Below are positions 60,839 through 64,000 of a stretch of 64,000 nucleotides of DNA, one piece after another. The notes under the pieces are model-generated. The model was given only the letters and a program-made list of their open reading frames with translations, was not told the origin of the DNA and searched no databases. A program made the translations under genes and the position numbers. Where the stretch lies: positions 1-64,000 of the forward strand of contig NZ_NPKR01000001.1 of assembly GCF_008329535.1 (NCBI RefSeq). Direction: 5' to 3'. Each line of letters starts with the position of its first letter. Positions within the stretch are counted from its first letter, which is position 1. Source of the DNA: Mycolicibacterium sp. P1-18. Lineage in GTDB: Bacteria > Actinomycetota > Actinomycetes > Mycobacteriales > Mycobacteriaceae.

Positions 60839-60862
60839 GTTTGGCATCCCTTCGGCGGGTAG
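60839..60862 (+). promoter_or_regulatory. Candidate SigF promoter of pfpI-like gene
   Basis: GTTT (60839-60842), 14 bases, GGGTAG (60857-60862), 40 bases before the PfpI-like start. The spacing is one base shorter than in the other sites. Confidence 0.45.
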
Positions 60863-60902
60863 TCACTCACACGGCATGACCGAACGAACGAGAGGACCAA
60901 CC

Positions 60903-61460
60903 ATGCCCAACGAACTGCAAGGCCGCACGATCGCGTTCCTGGCCGCCGACGGCGTCGAACGGGTCGAACTGGAAGCACCCCGGTCGGCCGTCGAGGACGC
61001 CGGCGGTCAGGTGGTGCTGCTGTCGGTGAAGTCCGGTGAGATCCAGGCCCGCGACCACGATCTGGACTCGGCGGGCACCTTCCCGGTGGACCGGGAGGTC
61101 TCCGGGGCCGACGTCGCCGAATTCGACGGGCTCGTGCTGCCCGGCGGCACAGTGAACCCCGACAAGCTGCGGATCGACGAGACCGCGGTGACCTTCGTCC
61201 GCGACTTCGTGAACTCGGGCAAGCCGGTCGCGGCGATCTGCCACGGGCCGTGGACGCTGGTGGAGGCCGACGTGGTGCGGGGCCGGACGCTGACCTCGTA
61301 CCCCAGCATCCGCACCGACCTGCGCAACGCCGGCGCCACCGTCGTGGACCAGGAGGTCTGCCTGGACGGCAACCTGATCACCAGCCGCTCACCCGACGAC
61401 CTGCCCGCGTTCTGTCAGGCGATCACCGATCAGTTCGCGAACACCCCGGCCCACACCTGA
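60903..61460 (+). CDS. DJ-1/PfpI-family protein
   Basis: A 185-residue protein of the DJ-1/PfpI superfamily. The nucleophile elbow is AAICHGPW with C113-H114, the acidic partner is Glu in GVERVELEAP, and the family motif VLPGGTVNPDKLR is also present. It is annotated variously as protease, deglycase or chaperone; the mycobacterial type is stress-related. ATG 60903 follows GAGAGGA. It is divergent from recQ. Confidence 0.9.
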   Translation: MPNELQGRTIAFLAADGVERVELEAPRSAVEDAGGQVVLLSVKSGEIQARDHDLDSAGTFPVDREVSGADVAEFDGLVLPGGTVNPDKLRIDETAVTFVRDFVNSGKPVAAICHGPWTLVEADVVRGRTLTSYPSIRTDLRNAGATVVDQEVCLDGNLITSRSPDDLPAFCQAITDQFANTPAHT

Positions 61461-61466
61461 CCGGCG

Positions 61467-62576
61467 CTACAGCGACACGGTGCCGTAGGACTCCAGCCCA
61501 CGGCTCAGCACCCGAAGCTGATCGTCGGCCGAGCCGAGCGTCTGATCGATTGCGGTCAGCCGGGCGGCGTAGTGGCCCACGGGGTATTCGGCGGTGACGC
61601 CGATACCGCCGTGGAGCTGGATGGCCTCCTGCGCGATGTGGCGGCCCGACCGGCTGATCTGCAGCTTGGCCCGCGCGGCGATGACGGGGTCGAAGGTTCC
61701 GTCGGCGATCGACATCGCCGCGTAGAGGCTCATGCTGCGGGCCAGTTCGAGTGAGACGTACATGTCGGCGGCGCGCTGGGTCAGCGTCTGGAAGGTGCTC
61801 AGCGGCACCCCGAACTGCTTGCGCGTGGTCAGGTAGTCGGTGGTGAGGCGCAGGGCCTCCGCCATCGCGCCGACGGCTTCGGCGCACAGCGCCGACTGGT
61901 GCCGGATGAGCGCGTTCTGCAGCCCCTGGGTGGCGTCGCCGCCGGTGCCGAGCGGTTCGGCCGGTGCCGCGTCGAATTCGACCTGGGCCGCCCGCTGACC
62001 GTCGAACGTGCGGAACCCGGTGCGGCTCACCGCATCGGCGCCCACGACGAACAACCCGATGCCGCCGTCGTCGGGCAGGGTGGCGCTGACGACGAACACG
62101 TCGGCACTGTCGCCGGCGAGCACGGGGTTCTTCCGTCCGGTCAGCGTCCACGAATCACCCTGGCGCTCGGCTCGAGTCGCCACCCGCATCGAGACGCCGC
62201 GCATGCCGGGCTCGTGGTGTGCCAGCGCCAGCAGCGTCTGGCCCTCGGCCACGTCGTCGAGCATCTTGCGCTGAGCGTCGTCGCCGAGTTCGGCGATCAC
62301 GCCACCGGGGATCAGCGCGGCCGCGGCGACGGGTTCCGGGGCGAGGCGCCGGCCGATCTCGGTGAGCACCACCGTCAGCTCGATCTGGCCGGCCTCGTCC
62401 GCGTCGAACCCCAGTCCGAGGATGCCCATCTCGGCCAGCTGCCCCCAGACCTCGCGGCTCCACCCGAGGTCGGTCTCGAGGACCTTCAGGCGCTTCTCGA
62501 CGTCGTAGTTGCGCGTCAACACCTCGCTGGTGATGTTGCGCAGCAGGTCCTGCTCGTCTGTCAGATCGAAGTCCAT
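61467..62576 (-). CDS. Acyl-CoA dehydrogenase family protein (FadE), subunit with degenerate end
   Basis: A 369-residue acyl-CoA dehydrogenase fold: MDFDLTDEQDLLRNITSEVL, central beta domain LALAHHEPGMRG...LTGRKNPVLAGDSADVFVVSA, and C-terminal helices LTTDYLTTRKQFGVPLSTFQTLTQRAADMYVSLE and LHGGIGVTAEYPVGHY. It lacks the usual YGGTNEVQR motif at the C-terminus. It lies seven bases downstream of the next gene in the same operon, so the pair probably forms an alpha2-beta2 FadE as in sterol-degradation enzymes. Confidence 0.88.
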   Translation of the reverse strand: MDFDLTDEQDLLRNITSEVLTRNYDVEKRLKVLETDLGWSREVWGQLAEMGILGLGFDADEAGQIELTVVLTEIGRRLAPEPVAAAALIPGGVIAELGDDAQRKMLDDVAEGQTLLALAHHEPGMRGVSMRVATRAERQGDSWTLTGRKNPVLAGDSADVFVVSATLPDDGGIGLFVVGADAVSRTGFRTFDGQRAAQVEFDAAPAEPLGTGGDATQGLQNALIRHQSALCAEAVGAMAEALRLTTDYLTTRKQFGVPLSTFQTLTQRAADMYVSLELARSMSLYAAMSIADGTFDPVIAARAKLQISRSGRHIAQEAIQLHGGIGVTAEYPVGHYAARLTAIDQTLGSADDQLRVLSRGLESYGTVSL

Positions 62577-62583
62577 GGCGTCC

Positions 62584-63759
62584 TCACAGTCCCAGAATCG
62601 TCGACGCGACGATCGTGCGTTGCACTTCGTTGGTGCCGCCGTAGATCGACACCTTGCGGTAGTTCAGGTATTTCGGGGCGGCGTGCTGTGCCCACGGCGG
62701 CGAGCCGATGCCGTCTCCGGCGTCGAACGGCAACGCGTCCGGGCCGGCGACGTCGACGAGCAGTTCGGTGACCGCCTGCTGCAGTTGGCTGCCCTTGAGC
62801 TTGAGGATCGACGACGCCGGATTGGGCTTGCCGTCCGCCTCGGATCCGCTGACCCGCAGCTGCGTGAGTTCCAGTGCCAGCAGTTCGTTCTCGATCTCGG
62901 CCACGCGCGCGGCGAACAGCGGATCCTCCAGCAGCGTCCCGTCTTCGGTCGCCGTCTGGGCCGCGTGCTCCTTGACCTGGGCCAACCACACCTTCGTCGT
63001 CCCGATCCGGGCGATGCCGGTGCGCTCGTTGCTCAGAAGGAACTTGGCGTAGGTCCAGCCGCTGTTCTCCTCGCCGACGAGCTGGTCGGCGGGCACGCGG
63101 ACGTCCTCGAAGAAGACCTCGTTGACCTCGTAGCCGCCGTCGATCAGCTTGATGGGGCGCAGCGTGATGCCCGGCGTCGACATCTCGGCAAGCAGGAACG
63201 AGATGCCGGCCTGCCGCTTCGGGGCGTTCGGGTCGGTGCGGGCGAGGACGAAGATCCAATCGGCGTACTGCCCGAGCGTGGTCCACGTCTTCTGCCCGTT
63301 GATCACGTACGAGTCACCGTCACGCACGGCGGTGGTGCGCACCGACGCCAGGTCCGACCCGGCCTCCGGCTCGGAGAAGCCCTGACACCACCAGATGTCC
63401 ACGTTGGCCGTCGGCGGAAGGAACCGCTCCTTGAGCGCCTGGGAGCCGAACCGCGCGATCACCGGTCCGACCATGCTGGCGTTGAACGCCAGCGGCTCCG
63501 GCACGCACGCCAGCCGCATCTCGTCGGACCAGATCTGGCGCTGCAGGGGCGTCCAGTCCTTGCCGCCCCATTCGACGGGCCAGTTGGGCACGGCCAACCC
63601 GTGCTCGTTCATGATCCGCTGGGCGGTCACCACGTCGTCGGGCAGCTTGAGCTCGCCGTCGCGGGCCCTGGCCCGGATGTCTGCGGGGATCTTCGTGGTG
63701 AAGAACTCACGCAGCTCGTCGCGGAACTTGGCGTCGTCGTCACTGAGCGTCAACTTCAC
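62584..63759 (-). CDS. Acyl-CoA dehydrogenase family protein (FadE)
   Basis: A 391-residue acyl-CoA dehydrogenase. FAD contacts are in WWCQGFSEPEAGSDLASVRTTAVRDGDSYVINGQKTWTT, then KFLLSNERTGIARIG and the C-terminal SIYGGTNEVQRTIVASTILGL. The MCAD-type catalytic Glu position reads YGGT, so the base must be elsewhere, as is usual in this actinobacterial group. GTG 63759 follows GAGG. With the downstream gene it likely forms a heteromeric enzyme for branched or steroid-derived acyl-CoA. Confidence 0.92.
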   Translation of the reverse strand: MKLTLSDDDAKFRDELREFFTTKIPADIRARARDGELKLPDDVVTAQRIMNEHGLAVPNWPVEWGGKDWTPLQRQIWSDEMRLACVPEPLAFNASMVGPVIARFGSQALKERFLPPTANVDIWWCQGFSEPEAGSDLASVRTTAVRDGDSYVINGQKTWTTLGQYADWIFVLARTDPNAPKRQAGISFLLAEMSTPGITLRPIKLIDGGYEVNEVFFEDVRVPADQLVGEENSGWTYAKFLLSNERTGIARIGTTKVWLAQVKEHAAQTATEDGTLLEDPLFAARVAEIENELLALELTQLRVSGSEADGKPNPASSILKLKGSQLQQAVTELLVDVAGPDALPFDAGDGIGSPPWAQHAAPKYLNYRKVSIYGGTNEVQRTIVASTILGL

Positions 63760-63884
63760 TGTCGAACCTCCGAATCTGCGGGCACGGCCCGACCGTCACT
63801 GCGACGTACTCTAGGAAGGCTATGCCTCCCCGTCGAGGGCGTCGCCGGGGACTCGAACGTGTACCCGGGGGCGAGCCCCAGCAA

Positions 63885-64000
63885 TCACCGGGCGCGGCGC
63901 ACCAACCGTTCTGAGTCCGAGATCACCATGCCCTTGCGCTCGAGGCGAATCCAGCCACGCTGGCTGAAGTCGGCCAGCGCCTTGTTCACCGTTTGCCGCG
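63885..64000 (-). CDS. Crp/Fnr-family regulator, C-terminal fragment
   Basis: The frame enters from the right edge and ends at TGA 63887-63885. The 38 visible codons read [37 protein letters not shown], matching in pattern the end of the winged helix of mycobacterial Crp (Rv3676-like): recognition helix then SDSERL-RRAR. The cAMP-binding domain is outside the window. It is codirectional with the FadE pair and ends 126 bases before its start. Confidence 0.8.
   Translation of the reverse strand, partial: RQTVNKALADFSQRGWIRLERKGMVISDSERLVRRAR

Noticed and set aside
63851..63880. GGACTCGAAC followed by GC-rich sequence, resembling a tRNA T-arm
   Set aside because: The flanking bases do not pair as a T-stem and no acceptor or anticodon arms are present.

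Overview
The window looks like chromosome of a fast-growing mycobacterium (Mycolicibacterium type). Base composition is very GC-rich and GTG starts are common. The family content fits as well: an MPT63-like secreted protein, two DUF3349 proteins, a Ddn-like F420 protein, MenJ and UdgX. From about 8.1 kb to 50.4 kb the backbone follows, in order, what I recall of M. tuberculosis Rv0566c to Rv0542c: yajQ, gpsA, htpX, grcC1, menJ, menG, mgtA, an Rv0556-like gene, menD, bpoC, menC, an Rv0552-like amidohydrolase, fadD8, menB, an Rv0547c-like SDR, an Rv0546c-like glyoxalase, Rv0543c/Rv0544c-like genes, pitA and menE. That comparison is from memory, with no search run.

Layout. (1) 1-8.05 kb is an accessory region: the end of a glycine-rich PGRS-like gene, a gene-poor stretch with IS-end-like repeats, a MobF relaxase, a HigBA toxin-antitoxin pair, an excisionase-like HTH protein, a tyrosine integrase, and a three-gene cassette (colicin E3-type RNase domain, acidic partner, ImmA/IrrE metallopeptidase). 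It abuts the 3' end of a tRNA-Tyr gene, so it reads as an integrative mobilizable element. (2) 8.2-50.4 kb is the menaquinone neighbourhood. It carries menD, menC, menB, menE, menG, menJ, grcC1 and possibly a MenH-like hydrolase, spread over many transcription units. Between them sit lipid genes (two acyl-CoA synthetases, an acyltransferase, MgtA), transporters (ClC, MFS, PitA), redox enzymes and regulators (LuxR/ATPase, TetR, GntR). (3) 50.4-61.5 kb is stress- and repair-flavoured: a PPOX flavoprotein, DUF6131, an AI-2E family exporter, a Na+/H+ antiporter, UdgX, a CheR-PAS signalling protein, an internally deleted aldehyde dehydrogenase pseudogene, a ChaB/Rho-N protein, a PfkB kinase, RecQ and a DJ-1/PfpI protein. 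(4) 61.5-64 kb holds an adjacent pair of acyl-CoA dehydrogenases and the 3' end of a Crp-type regulator.

Regulation visible in the sequence. At least thirteen genes have an A2/T6-type -10 hexamer placed so that transcription would start on the start codon (leaderless). A set of GTTT-N14/15-GGGTA sites suggests a SigF group: the TPP oxidase, the MPT63-like protein, udgX (variant -10), the aldehyde dehydrogenase remnant and pfpI. I also see a palindromic TetR operator, a KstR-like box over the fadD8 promoter, an 11-bp inverted repeat bracketing the higBA promoter, an ECF-sigma-like promoter before an SDR gene, and long hairpins between convergent genes.
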